Positions 38,419-47,727 of a DNA stretch of 64,000 nucleotides are shown piece by piece (positions within the stretch are counted from its first letter, which is position 1; each line of letters starts with the position of its first letter). This DNA comes from AC-32 sp963772975 (GTDB lineage Bacteria; Actinomycetota; Thermoleophilia; Gaiellales; Gaiellaceae), in assembly GCA_963772975.1 (NCBI GenBank), contig CAVYZH010000010.1, positions 248,001-312,000 of the forward strand. Direction: 5' to 3'. Below the pieces are notes generated by a model, which made no database searches, was not told the DNA's origin, and saw only the letters and a program-made list of their open reading frames with translations. The position numbers and the translations under genes are program-made.

Positions 38419-39884
38419 GAAACGCTCGCGCGACAGCGGTCGAGGTCGCGCAGCTGCGCCTCGATCCATTCGGCCACGTCGTGCTCGCGCACATGCCCGC
38501 GGATCGCCTCCAGCCGCGCGCGCCGCTCGGATTCGCCCATCGTCAGCGCGGCATGGATCGCCTCGGCCTGCCCGGCGACGTCGAACGGATTGACCGACAA
38601 CGCCCACTCGCCGAGCTCGGCGTGCGCGCCCGCGTTCTCCGACAGGATCAGCACGCCGTCGCGCTGATTCACGAGGGGGCCTTCCTTGGCGATGAGATTC
38701 ATGCCGTCGAAGATCGCGTTCACGAATAGCACGTCGAACTGCTTGTAGGCGGCCACCGAGCCGATGAAGTTGTCCTCGATCCTGAGGTCGATCGGCGACC
38801 AGCCGTCCTGCTGGAAGCGGTCGTTGACCCGGCGCGACTCGCGCTGGATCGCGCCGAGGTACTCCGCGTACTCGGGAATCTCCTGGCGCGAAGGGTCGAG
38901 CAGCGCGAGCATGCCGACGCGGCCGTGCATCTCAGGATGGGCCTCGAGGTAGAGCTCGAAGGCGCGGAAGCCGCGGACGATGTTCTTGGAGGGATCGGTC
39001 CGGTCGACGCGCACCACGAGCTTCTCCGGCCGGCGCTCGACCAGCTCTAGCTCGACCCGGAGCACGGCCTCGCTGGAGGCGAGCTCGTCGAACTCCGCCG
39101 GGTCGACCGAGATCGGATGCACCGTCACGAGCGTTCGGCGCTCGTCGAAGGAGACGAGGCCGTCGCCGAAGTCGGCGCTCGCTCCGGCGACGTCGTTCGC
39201 GGCGCGCATGAAGTTCAGGGCCCACTGCCGCGTGTGGAAGCCGACCAGGTCGTTGGCGAGCACGCCCTCGTGGATCGCGCGCCGGATCCGGTCGGGGAGC
39301 ACGTGCCAGTAGTCGGTCTGCGGCCAGGGGATGTGGACGAAGTGCGCGAGCAGCGCGTCGGGGGCGTGCTCCCGGACGAGCCGCGGCGCGAGGTAGAGGT
39401 GGTAGTCGTGGAAGAACACGGCCGCCTCGGGTTCGGCCTCGAGCTCCTCGAGCACGGCCTGCGCGAACGTCTCGTTGACCTGGGCGTAGCCACCGTCCCA
39501 GGCGTGCTGCAGGGCGATGTCGATCGACGGCTCGTACGCGAGCTCCCAGAGGTAGTGCTGCAGGAACCAGAGCATCGGGTTCGAGACGACGTTGTAGAAC
39601 CAGTCGTAGGCCGTCTCGTCGTGGACGAGCAGGCGTAGCCGGAAGGGCGAGCCGTCACGCGAATGTTCGTCGATCGCCGCGCCGCCGGTGTCGACCGAGA
39701 CGGCCCGGTCCTCGTCGCTCATCGCGCTGGCGATCCAGGTCACGTCGTGCAGCTCGACGAGGCTCCGCAGCGCCGTCACGAGGCCGCCGCCGCCGCGCCT
39801 CGCGACCCGCTCGCCGTCGGCATCGCGTCCGTACGTGACCGGCCCGCGATTCGAGACGACGATCAGCTTGCGGCGGTGGGGCAT
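38415..39884 (-). CDS. otsA: Trehalose-6-phosphate synthase (GT20)
   Basis: The 489-residue protein begins RRKLIVVSNRGPVTYGRDAD and has FFHDYHLYLAPRLVREHAPD, FVHIPWPQTDYWHVLP, HPISVDPAEFD, RVDRTDPSKNIVRGFRAFEL and NAIFDGMNLIAKEGPLVN, all diagnostic for OtsA-type GT20. It makes trehalose 6-phosphate from a nucleotide glucose and glucose 6-phosphate. No OtsB phosphatase is visible nearby. It follows the TreT gene by 31 bases on the same strand. Confidence 0.93.
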   Translation of the reverse strand: MPHRRKLIVVSNRGPVTYGRDADGERVARRGGGGLVTALRSLVELHDVTWIASAMSDEDRAVSVDTGGAAIDEHSRDGSPFRLRLLVHDETAYDWFYNVVSNPMLWFLQHYLWELAYEPSIDIALQHAWDGGYAQVNETFAQAVLEELEAEPEAAVFFHDYHLYLAPRLVREHAPDALLAHFVHIPWPQTDYWHVLPDRIRRAIHEGVLANDLVGFHTRQWALNFMRAANDVAGASADFGDGLVSFDERRTLVTVHPISVDPAEFDELASSEAVLRVELELVERRPEKLVVRVDRTDPSKNIVRGFRAFELYLEAHPEMHGRVGMLALLDPSRQEIPEYAEYLGAIQRESRRVNDRFQQDGWSPIDLRIEDNFIGSVAAYKQFDVLFVNAIFDGMNLIAKEGPLVNQRDGVLILSENAGAHAELGEWALSVNPFDVAGQAEAIHAALTMGESERRARLEAIRGHVREHDVAEWIEAQLRDLDRCRASVS

Positions 39885-39915
39885 GCGCCGACCACCCTAC
39901 CCGGGCTCGGCGGGG

Positions 39916-41202
39916 TTAACCCGCTGCGGCCGCGACGGTGACCTCGGCGCCCGCCGTGTCGTTGCCGGCGAGCTTGTTCAGCAGCACGAGCTTGTCGCGG
40001 AGCAGCCGCGGCATGAGGAAGTTCCGGCGGACGTACTCCTTCCCGCGCAGGGCGCGCTGCCTCGCCGCGGCCGGGTCGGCCAGGATCTCGAGGCACGCCT
40101 GCGCGCACTCCTCGGGCAAGTGGGGGTCGACGAGCCAGCCGGTCTCGCCGTCCTGGATCTGCGCCACGATCCCGCCCACGCGGCTGGCCACTACGGGGCG
40201 CGTCTTCCAGAGCGCCTCGGTGACAGTCAGGCCGAAGCCCTCCTTGGTGGACTTCTGGATCACGGCGTTCGAGTGCACCTGGAAGGCGTTGACCTCGACC
40301 GAGCCGATGTTGTTCAGGTTCGAGAGGATGTAGACGTCGGGGTCGCCGTCCGCGTAGGTGACGGTGCGGTTGTAGTAGTCCCAGCCCTCCGGGTCGTCGT
40401 GCGCCATCGAGCCGACCAGCGCGAGCTGGACCTCGGGATGCTCGGCCTTGACGATCCGGTAGGCGTCGATCACGCCGAGCGGGTCCTTCCAGGGGTCGAA
40501 GCGCGAGACCTGCGTCAGCAGCGGCCGCTCGACGTCGATCCCGAACTGATCGACGATGTAGCTCGCGTCCTCGGGCGAGAGCGCCATGTTCTTCGGGGTC
40601 AGCGGATCGATCGCCGGCGGCCAGATGTAGGCCGGCGGCAGCTCGGCCGTGCGCGGGACGTACTCCTGCATGTGGAAGATGGCCGCGTCGTAGCGGGCGA
40701 GCCACGGCAGGAGGAAGCCGAGCACCTGGCGGTTCGGCTGCGAGAGGTCGATGTGGCAGCGCCAGATCCAGTGCGCCTCACTGTCCGGGAAGTGCTCGAT
40801 CATCCCGGCCGGCTGCGGGTCGTGGATGAGCACGTAGTCGTACTCGTCCGAGAACTCCTGCGCGTTCAGGGTCTGGAAGCGACGGTAGACCTCCTGCTGG
40901 GTCGGGGTCAGCCCGGTTGGGTCGCCCTGGAGCGCGTTGTGGATCGTCTTCGTCGCCGCGAAGAACTCGTCGGCGCCGGCGATGATCCGCCACTCGGCGT
41001 CGAGGCCCGCGTCGCGCATCAGCGGCACGAGCGCGTAGAGGATCTCAGCCACGCCGCCGCCGAAGGCCGTAGCCGAGACGTGCACGATCCGCTTGCCGCG
41101 GAGGGGCTCGGCCAGCCGGCGGATCTCCTCCATCAGCCCACGCGAGACAATGCTCGCGTAGTCCGCGAGCGACTTCTGTCCGACGTTGACGAGCTGCAGC
41201 AT
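39916..41202 (-). CDS. treT: Trehalose glycosyltransferring synthase (TreT), GT4
   Basis: The 428-residue GT4 protein has the TreT pattern HVSATAFGGGVAEILYALVP, LIHDPQPAGMIEHFP, WRCHIDLSQPNRQVLGFLLP and IDPLTPKNMALSPEDASYIV, with the donor-site motif KSTKEGFGLTVTEALWKTRP. TreT makes trehalose reversibly from ADP-glucose and glucose. Together with otsA this gives two trehalose routes in tandem, fitting osmotic or desiccation stress. ATG at 41202. Confidence 0.92.
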   Translation of the reverse strand: MLQLVNVGQKSLADYASIVSRGLMEEIRRLAEPLRGKRIVHVSATAFGGGVAEILYALVPLMRDAGLDAEWRIIAGADEFFAATKTIHNALQGDPTGLTPTQQEVYRRFQTLNAQEFSDEYDYVLIHDPQPAGMIEHFPDSEAHWIWRCHIDLSQPNRQVLGFLLPWLARYDAAIFHMQEYVPRTAELPPAYIWPPAIDPLTPKNMALSPEDASYIVDQFGIDVERPLLTQVSRFDPWKDPLGVIDAYRIVKAEHPEVQLALVGSMAHDDPEGWDYYNRTVTYADGDPDVYILSNLNNIGSVEVNAFQVHSNAVIQKSTKEGFGLTVTEALWKTRPVVASRVGGIVAQIQDGETGWLVDPHLPEECAQACLEILADPAAARQRALRGKEYVRRNFLMPRLLRDKLVLLNKLAGNDTAGAEVTVAAAAG

Positions 41203-41240
41203 CAGCGGCCGCCGAGGATAGCGATCCCGTTCCCGGAGCT

Positions 41241-41660
41241 CTAGTCGTTCAGGAGCTTGACGAAGCGGAGGCGGGAGCCGCCGCCGTCGCGCACGCCGAT
41301 CTCGACCTCGTCGGTGAGCGCCCGGATGATCGCGATCCCGAGACCACCTTCCTCGAGCTCGTCGTCGCCGTTGACCTGCCCGCTGTTCGGATCGAAGCCG
41401 CTGCCAGCGTCGCCGACCTCGACCGCGAGCCTGTCGGCGAGCAGCTCGTAGACGATGTCCACGCTGCCGACGCCGTTCTCGCCGTAGGCGTGCTTGACCG
41501 AGTTCGTGCAGGCTTCGGTGAGGGCGAGCTTGAGGTCGTGCAGCGCCTCGTCTGACACCGGCCGGACGCCGGCGATCGCGGTCAGGGCGAGGCGCCCAAG
41601 GGTGATGTACTCGGGCTTCGCGGGGATGGTCAGCCGGACGGAGCGGCCCTCTTCGCTCAT
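41241..41660 (-). CDS. RsbW-like anti-sigma factor/serine kinase (HATPase_c_2)
   Basis: The 139-residue GHKL ATPase has the N box LKLALTEACTNSVKHAYG, the G1 box EVGDAGSGFDP and the G2 box EEGGLGIAIIRALTDEVEI. Such proteins bind a sigma factor and phosphorylate an RsbV-type antagonist. No partner antagonist or sigma-B-type gene is adjacent. It lies just downstream of htrA (93 bases), whose transcript may include it, consistent with a stress-response role. Confidence 0.9.
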   Translation of the reverse strand: MSEEGRSVRLTIPAKPEYITLGRLALTAIAGVRPVSDEALHDLKLALTEACTNSVKHAYGENGVGSVDIVYELLADRLAVEVGDAGSGFDPNSGQVNGDDELEEGGLGIAIIRALTDEVEIGVRDGGGSRLRFVKLLND

Positions 41661-41753
41661 CCCCAGCGTCGTTCCCGCGGAAGAGCCGTCCCTAACCAGG
41701 AGGAATTGCCCGTCTCGCCGCAGAAGGACACGGGTTCGGATCCTAGTGCCTCT

Positions 41754-42938
41754 CTAGCGCTCGCCGAGGCGCAGCGGCAGGTCGAGCCGGGAATGCCCGC
41801 GCTCGATCGTGAAATGGGCGACCTGGCCCGGGCTTAGGATTGTGACAATGCGCGCAATGTCCTCGGAACCGATCACGCGTTGCCCGTCGATCGCGACGAT
41901 CACGTCGCCGTTGCGCGGGAAGACGACCCCGAAGGCCTGGGCGCGAGACGAGTCGGCGCGGAGGCCCGCCTTGGCCGCCGGGCTTGGGTGGACGATTCCG
42001 GTCACCACCGCCCCGCGCGTGACGGCGTAGCCGAAGTGACGCGCGAGCGCCGGCGTCAGGTCGGTCGTCTCGACCCCGACGTAGGCGTAGGAGACCGAGC
42101 CGTCGGCGATCAGCTGCTCCATGGAGCGCTTGGCGGAGTTGATCGGAACGGCGAAGCCCACGCCCTCGGCCTGGCCGCTCTGGCTGCGGATCTGGGCATT
42201 GATCCCGATCACGCGCCCGCGGGCGTCGAAGAGCGGGCCGCCGGAGTTGCCGTGATTGATCGGCGCGTCGGTCTGGATCGCGTCCACCAGCTTGAAGTCC
42301 GAGGTGAGCGAGTCGATCGAGCGGTGCGTCGCCGAGACCACGCCGACCCCGAGCGAGTCCTCGTTGCCGAATGGGCTGCCGATCGCGGCCACCGGCGCGC
42401 CGACGGCGACGGCAGCGGAGTTCCCAAGTGGCACCGGCACGAGCGCGTGCGCCGAGGGATCGACCTTGATCAGGCCGACGTCGTCAAAGACGTCCCAGCC
42501 GACGATCGAGGCCTCGGCCCGGTCCTTGTCCTGGAACTCGACGTAGACCTTGTCGGCGGGCTTGGCCACCGTACCGTTGCCGGCGTCGGTGATCACGTGC
42601 GAGTTGGTCAGGATGTAGCCCTTCGGCGAAACGACGAAGCCTGACCCCTGGGCCTGCGTGGCGGTCTCCGGGTCGGTGCCGAAGACGGAGACGATCGTGA
42701 CCACGCCGGCCGCCCGGCTTGCGTAGATCGCGCTGGGGCTGAAGCCGTTGCCCGTGAGCGGCTTCACGTCCGGAACGACGGCGGCGGTGGCGGCCTCCCC
42801 GGACGGTCCCGCTGCCGGCGCGGCGCGGAAAACTGTGGTGGTGGAGCTCGAGTCCGTCCAGCCGGTCAGCTCGCCGAGCCCGAGTGCGGCGAGGCCGCCG
42901 AGTAGAGCGCAGACGAGGGCGACGGCGACGATTCGCAC
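41754..42938 (-). CDS. HtrA/DegP-like serine protease with PDZ domain
   Basis: The 394-residue protein has an N-terminal membrane anchor (VAVALVCALLGGLAALGLGE), a trypsin-like domain with triad His114 (TNSHVI), Asp153 (FDDVGLIKVD) and Ser232 (HGNSGGPLFD), and a PDZ domain (about 290-390). It degrades misfolded exported proteins. It is 16 bases downstream of the histidine kinase gene, like mprAB-pepD or cssRS-htrA units, so the two-component system probably controls it. GTG start. Confidence 0.93.
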   Translation of the reverse strand: MRIVAVALVCALLGGLAALGLGELTGWTDSSSTTTVFRAAPAAGPSGEAATAAVVPDVKPLTGNGFSPSAIYASRAAGVVTIVSVFGTDPETATQAQGSGFVVSPKGYILTNSHVITDAGNGTVAKPADKVYVEFQDKDRAEASIVGWDVFDDVGLIKVDPSAHALVPVPLGNSAAVAVGAPVAAIGSPFGNEDSLGVGVVSATHRSIDSLTSDFKLVDAIQTDAPINHGNSGGPLFDARGRVIGINAQIRSQSGQAEGVGFAVPINSAKRSMEQLIADGSVSYAYVGVETTDLTPALARHFGYAVTRGAVVTGIVHPSPAAKAGLRADSSRAQAFGVVFPRNGDVIVAIDGQRVIGSEDIARIVTILSPGQVAHFTIERGHSRLDLPLRLGER

Positions 42939-42954
42939 AGTCGTCGCACTGTAG

Positions 42955-44379
42955 CTACGCCCCTGCGGAAAGGGCCTTTTCGCGTGAAAACGGCTCGGGG
43001 GGGGTCGCTGCGCGGGGCAAGACCAGCGAAAACACCGTTCTGCCGGGCCGCGAATCGAGCTCGATCGCGCCCTCCATCAGCTCGGCCAGCTGTCTGCCGA
43101 TCGCCAGCCCGAGACCGCTGCCTGAGGCGCGCGTGCCGTCGAGGCGGAAGAACCGCTCAAACAGCTGCGCCCGCTGGTCCTCGCGGATGCCGCCGCCCGC
43201 GTCCTCGACCTCGAGCACCGCGTACCTGTCCCGCTCGAGAGTCCGCACCTCGACTGGCGTTCCCGGCGGGGTGTGCAGCAGCGCGTTCTCTACCAGGATC
43301 CGCCCCAGCTGGAGCACCCGTAGCTCATCCGCCTCGGCGAAGACCGTGTCGCCGGGGGCCGCCACGTCGAGCCGATGCCCGCTCGAAGACGCCAGCGGCC
43401 CGAACTCCTCGACCAGATCGGCCGCCAGCGCGCCTAGGTCGACCGGCTCGCGCGCCACGGTCAGCCGGCCCGAGTCGAGCCGCGAGAGGTCGAGCAGGTC
43501 GGAGGCGAGCTTCGTCAGGCGGTCGACCTGCTCGCGCATCGAGGCCAGGAACTCGCGCCGCGTGGGCTCGTCGAGCTCTTCGTCGTCGAGCAGCTCGAGG
43601 AACCCGGCCAGCGAGAACAACGGTGTCCGCAACTCGTGCGAGGCGTTGGCGACGAACTCCCGGCGCGCGTCGTCGAGATGCGCCAGGCGGACGCGCATCC
43701 GCTCGAACGCCGCGGCGAGCGCGCCAAGCTCGCCGCCGCCCGTGTCCACCACCGGCTCGTCGAAGCGCCCGTTCGCAATCCGGTCGGCCGCGCGCTCCAG
43801 GCGTCGGATCCGACGCGCGAACATCCGCGCGCCGCCGTAGCCGAGCAGGAGCGCGATCAGCAGCGCCACGCCGGCAGCGAGCAGCACGCGCCGCTCGACG
43901 AGCCGGATGCTCCCCAGCTCGACCGGGTCGCGGACGAGGAGCGCGTAGCTGCCGCGGAGCACCGGCGCGGCGGCCTCGGCATAGGTCGTCTCCCCGTCGG
44001 TCACCGTTCCGTGCTGCGGCGCACCCGAGTCGAGGGCGTGCGTGGCGACGGGATCGCCCTGCAAACGAGGCGAGAGCTGCCCGGAGTCGCGATACGGCAC
44101 GACGAGGCCGGAAGGCGCAAGCCGGTTGAGGAGCACGACGCGAACGCCGCCGTTCTCCTCCGAGGCGGTCGCCACCCACTCGTCGGTGAGCGGGTCCTGC
44201 GGCCTGACCTGAGCACGCAGGTTGGCCGCGATGCTTGTCAGGTCGGCGACCCGTGTGTCGATCGCCCGTTCTCGCAGCGACGGGACGACGGTCAGATACA
44301 CGACGCCAAGCGCGATCACGACCACCAGCAGCAGCGCGAGGCTGAGCTGGGTGCCGACGCTCTGGAAGAACCGTCTCAC
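42955..44379 (-). CDS. Sensor histidine kinase
   Basis: The 474-residue kinase has helix 1 (about 12-33), an extracellular sensor domain (about 35-160), helix 2 (about 164-184), a HAMP linker, the phospho-acceptor His248 (FVANASHELRTPLFSLAG) and a HATPase domain (LQLGRILVENALLHTPPG, VEDAGGGI, FRLDGTRASGSGLGLAIGR). The GTG start overlaps the response regulator stop (GTGA), and htrA follows. It probably senses envelope stress. Confidence 0.94.
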   Translation of the reverse strand: MRRFFQSVGTQLSLALLLVVVIALGVVYLTVVPSLRERAIDTRVADLTSIAANLRAQVRPQDPLTDEWVATASEENGGVRVVLLNRLAPSGLVVPYRDSGQLSPRLQGDPVATHALDSGAPQHGTVTDGETTYAEAAAPVLRGSYALLVRDPVELGSIRLVERRVLLAAGVALLIALLLGYGGARMFARRIRRLERAADRIANGRFDEPVVDTGGGELGALAAAFERMRVRLAHLDDARREFVANASHELRTPLFSLAGFLELLDDEELDEPTRREFLASMREQVDRLTKLASDLLDLSRLDSGRLTVAREPVDLGALAADLVEEFGPLASSSGHRLDVAAPGDTVFAEADELRVLQLGRILVENALLHTPPGTPVEVRTLERDRYAVLEVEDAGGGIREDQRAQLFERFFRLDGTRASGSGLGLAIGRQLAELMEGAIELDSRPGRTVFSLVLPRAATPPEPFSREKALSAGA

Positions 44380-45071
44380 GGCCGGAAGCGGTAGCCGACA
44401 CCGCGGACGGTGAGGATGAACTCGGGCTCGCTCGGGTCGCGCTCGAGCTTCTCGCGCAAGTGGCGGACGTGCACGTCGATCGTGCGCGGCTCGCGGTAGT
44501 CCGCGCCACCCCAGAGCGCCTGCAGCAGCATTTCCCGTGAAAACACGCGGCCCGGGCTGGCAGCCAGGGTTCGCAGCAGCTCGAACTCGACGTAGGTCAG
44601 CTGGACGGCCCGCTCGCCCACGTGCACGTCGCGCCGAACGAGCTCGATCCGTAGCCCGTCGCGCTCGATGACCTCCTCGCCGTCCTGCTCACCGCTTGGA
44701 ATCGACGCGCGCCGAAGCAACGCCCGCACCCGGCTACGGAACTCGCGGATCGAGAACGGCTTCGTGATGTAGTCGTCGGCGCCGAGCTCCAGCCCGAGCA
44801 CCTTGTCGAGCTCGTCGTCGCGCGCCGTCAGCATGATGATCGGCACGCTGCTCGACGCCCGCAGGCGCTTGCAGACCTCGAGCCCGTCCAGCTTCGGCAG
44901 CATCAGGTCGAGCACGACGAGGTCGAAGCGCTCCTCCGCGAAGCGCGCCAGGGCCTCCTCGCCGTCGCGCGCCTGGACGACGCGGAAGCCATCGCGTTCG
45001 AGCGGATAGGCGAGGAGCTTCTGAACCGCGTCCTCGTCGTCGACGAGCAGGATGGTGGAAGAGTCTGGCAT
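44376..45071 (-). CDS. OmpR/PhoB-family response regulator
   Basis: The 231-residue protein has a receiver domain with acidic residues at 11-12, phospho-acceptor Asp55 (LVVLDLMLPKLDG) and the conserved Thr and Lys (MLTARDDELDK, DDYITKPF). The C-terminal winged helix (RTLAASPGRVFSREMLLQAL, REPRTIDVHVRHLREKLERD) binds DNA. It is the partner of the overlapping histidine kinase and heads the operon with htrA. ATG at 45071, divergent from the M28-like gene 44 bases away. Confidence 0.95.
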   Translation of the reverse strand: MPDSSTILLVDDEDAVQKLLAYPLERDGFRVVQARDGEEALARFAEERFDLVVLDLMLPKLDGLEVCKRLRASSSVPIIMLTARDDELDKVLGLELGADDYITKPFSIREFRSRVRALLRRASIPSGEQDGEEVIERDGLRIELVRRDVHVGERAVQLTYVEFELLRTLAASPGRVFSREMLLQALWGGADYREPRTIDVHVRHLREKLERDPSEPEFILTVRGVGYRFRP

Positions 45072-45115
45072 CGCAGCGCCTGCCGGCGGACGGGTCGCCC
45101 TACTATAGCCACGGC

Positions 45116-46984
45116 ATGGCGGCGCTCCCGCCCCGTTCCTCGCGGCGACGCCCGCGCCGAGGGTCGCTCGAGCGGCCGGTCAGCGGGCGCCTGTATCGCG
45201 GCACCTGGCTGCTAGTCGGGATTCCGCTCCTGATAGCGGCCTTCAGCGTGCACAAGCCCGGCCCGCTGCCGCCGCCCACGATCGCCCTGCCCGCCTCCTT
45301 CGACGGCCCGAGCGCGGTCACGCTCGCCTCGGAGCTGGCGCGGCTCTACCCGGACCGCGCGCCGGGAAGCGCGGGCGCCGTCGGTGCGGAACAGTGGGTA
45401 CGCGACCAGCTGACGCCCTACGGGCTACGCGTCGAGCCCGAGCGCTTTCGCGCCGACGTGCCTGGGCTTGGGGAACGGACGCTCGTCAACCAGGTCGTGA
45501 CCGTCCCCGGGCGCTCGCCGGACGAGATCGTGATCCTCGCGCACCGGGACGACGACGGCACGGGGCCGGGCGCCAACAACAACGCCTCGGGCATCGCCGC
45601 CCTGATCCAGCTCGCCGGTTCCTACGGCCCACGCGCCATCAGGCCGCAGCACACGCTCGTCTTCGTGGCAACGGATGGCGGCGCATTCGGCGACCTCGGC
45701 GCGCGTCATTTCGCTCAGGGCCACCCGGGACGCATCGTGGCTGCGGTTTCCCTCGACACGCTCGCGTCCAACGGGCGGCCGCGGCTGGCGCTGATCGGGA
45801 ACGAGCCGCGCCTCGCCTCACCGGGATTCGTCGAGACGGCCGCCCAGCGCGTGCTCGAGCAGGCGGGTCGGCGCCCGGAGCATCCGGGCGCGCTGGCGCA
45901 ACTCATCGACCTGGGCTTTCCGTTCACGCTGCACGAGCAGGGGCCACTGCTGGCGCATGGCATTCCGGCCCTGACGCTGACCACCGGCGGCGAGCGGCCA
46001 CCGAACGCGTTCGCCGACCAGCCCGAACGGCTCAACCGCGTACGACTGGTCGAGCTCGGGCGCGCGGCACAACAGCTCCTGCGCTGGCTGGATGCAGGTG
46101 CCGAGCTCGCGCCGGGAACTGCCCGTTACGTCTACTTCGGCCCACGCGTGCTCCCCGGCTGGGCGATCGAGCTGGTGCTGCTGGCGGCGCTGCTGCCGTT
46201 CCTGGTTTCAGCGGTCGACCTGTTCGCGCGCTGCCGCCGCCGCCACATCCCGCTGACGCCGGCGCTGCGCAGCTACCGCAGCCGCATCGGCTTCTGGCTC
46301 TGGGCCGCGATCCTGTTCGAGCTCTTCGCACTGATCGGCATCTGGCCGTCGGCGCCGTCCGTGCCGCTGCCGCTCGACGCCGCGCCCGCAACCGACTGGC
46401 CGGTGATCGGCGTGCTGGCGCTGGCCTTCCTCGTCGGGCTCGGCTGGCTGGTCACCCGCGCCCGGCTTGTGCCACGCGGGCCCGTCTCGGCGACCGAGCA
46501 GCTCGCCGGCGCGGCGGCCGCACTTCTTGCCCTCGCGGTCGTCTCACTCCTTGTGGTCGCGACCAATCCCTTCGCGTTGATCTTCCTCCTGCCGTCGTTG
46601 CACGCCTGGCTCTGGCTGCCCCACGTGCGGCGGCGCCCGATCTGGACGCGGCTGGCCGTGCTCGGCGCGGGCTTCCTCGGGCCGATGCTGCTGCTCGGCT
46701 CGTTCGCGTTCCGCTACGGGCTCGGCCTGGACACGCCTTGGTATCTGACGGAACTGACCGCGACCGGCTACGTGAAGCTCGCCGCCGTGGCGATCGCCGT
46801 CGCCTGGCTCGGCGCCGCGGGCCAGATGACGGCGCTGACGGTCGGCCGCTACGCGCCCTACCCGAGCGCACGCGAGCGACCTCCGCGCGGGCCTTTGCGC
46901 GAGACGGTTCGCCGGACCGTGCTTACTGTGAGAGCTGCCCGGCGAAAACCGGCGGGCACTGAGCGGGAGGCAGTGGAGGGGTGA
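45116..46984 (+). CDS. M28-like peptidase domain fused to a membrane region, metal site degenerate
   Basis: The 622-residue protein has an N-terminal helix (about 31-45), an M28 aminopeptidase-like domain (about 65-325) and six to eight membrane helices (about 345-585). The metal site is altered: LAHRDDDGTGPGANNNASGI keeps His143 and Asp145 but has Asn155 where the bridging Asp normally sits. The usual Glu-Glu region reads ATDGGAFGD. LDT and FTLHEQGPLLAHGIPALTL remain. It may be inactive or bind one metal. Its stop overlaps the sortase start (GTGA), suggesting a joint cell-surface role. Confidence 0.8.
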   Translation: MAALPPRSSRRRPRRGSLERPVSGRLYRGTWLLVGIPLLIAAFSVHKPGPLPPPTIALPASFDGPSAVTLASELARLYPDRAPGSAGAVGAEQWVRDQLTPYGLRVEPERFRADVPGLGERTLVNQVVTVPGRSPDEIVILAHRDDDGTGPGANNNASGIAALIQLAGSYGPRAIRPQHTLVFVATDGGAFGDLGARHFAQGHPGRIVAAVSLDTLASNGRPRLALIGNEPRLASPGFVETAAQRVLEQAGRRPEHPGALAQLIDLGFPFTLHEQGPLLAHGIPALTLTTGGERPPNAFADQPERLNRVRLVELGRAAQQLLRWLDAGAELAPGTARYVYFGPRVLPGWAIELVLLAALLPFLVSAVDLFARCRRRHIPLTPALRSYRSRIGFWLWAAILFELFALIGIWPSAPSVPLPLDAAPATDWPVIGVLALAFLVGLGWLVTRARLVPRGPVSATEQLAGAAAALLALAVVSLLVVATNPFALIFLLPSLHAWLWLPHVRRRPIWTRLAVLGAGFLGPMLLLGSFAFRYGLGLDTPWYLTELTATGYVKLAAVAIAVAWLGAAGQMTALTVGRYAPYPSARERPPRGPLRETVRRTVLTVRAARRKPAGTEREAVEG

Positions 46985-47721
46985 GCACGAGGCGCATCGT
47001 GCGGGTTACCGGGACGGTGATGCTGGCCGCCGGCGTGGCCGTGCTCGTCTGGGTGCTCGTCGTCTGGCGCTGGCAGGACCCGTTCACCGCGCTCTACACG
47101 ACCTGGAAGCAGCACCAGCTCAGCCAGAGCTACGAGCGGCGGGCGAGGGCGTTTCGACTGCCGGAGCCGAGCTCGAAGACGGCTTCGGCGCGTGTGGTCA
47201 CGGCCGGCCAGATCCGCGCGGTGGCACACCGCTACCGGCTGGAGTCGAAGCGCGGCCAGGCGATTGGCCGGCTGCGCGTACCGCGGCTCGGGCTGAACAT
47301 GGTGGTGGTCGACGGCACCGACGAAGGCTCGCTGAAGAAGGGCCCCGGCCTCGACCGGCGGACGTACATGCCAGGCGAGGGCCAGCTCGTCTACATCGCC
47401 GGCCACCGCACGACCTATCTTGCGCCGTTCGCGCACATCGAGCGGATGAAGGCGGGCGACGCTGTCACGCTCGAGGTCCCGTACGGCACGTTCCGCTACC
47501 GGGTCTTCACACACAGGATCGTAAGCGCCAACGAGCTTGCGGTCCTGCACTCGCACGGGCGCGAGATCGTCGAGCTGCAGGCCTGCCATCCGCGCTTCTT
47601 CGCGTCCCAGCGCTACATCGTCTACGCACGGCTGATGCAGATCGAACCGCGAGGCGCGCCGTCGATCCGCGCGCCCTCACGCACCCTGGCCGCCGCCCCG
47701 CTCGCGTCCGCGCAGGGCTGA
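46981..47721 (+). CDS. Sortase (class E/D-like)
   Basis: The 246-residue transpeptidase has an N-terminal membrane helix (about 8-29) and the catalytic set His142 (IAGHRTTYLAPF), Cys202 (ELQACHPRFFASQRYIVYA) and Arg211. The HRTTY motif and A-C-H context fit class E-like actinobacterial sortases more than SrtA. It anchors surface proteins carrying an LPxTG/LAxTG-type signal; no clear substrate is encoded in the window. It is coupled to the M28-like membrane protein. Confidence 0.9.
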   Translation: MSTRRIVRVTGTVMLAAGVAVLVWVLVVWRWQDPFTALYTTWKQHQLSQSYERRARAFRLPEPSSKTASARVVTAGQIRAVAHRYRLESKRGQAIGRLRVPRLGLNMVVVDGTDEGSLKKGPGLDRRTYMPGEGQLVYIAGHRTTYLAPFAHIERMKAGDAVTLEVPYGTFRYRVFTHRIVSANELAVLHSHGREIVELQACHPRFFASQRYIVYARLMQIEPRGAPSIRAPSRTLAAAPLASAQG

Positions 47722-47727
47722 CCGCCC

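Noticed and set aside
41661..41753. A tRNA-like T-loop (GGTTCGGATCC) upstream of the RsbW-like gene
   Set aside because: No acceptor, D or anticodon stems can be formed around it.
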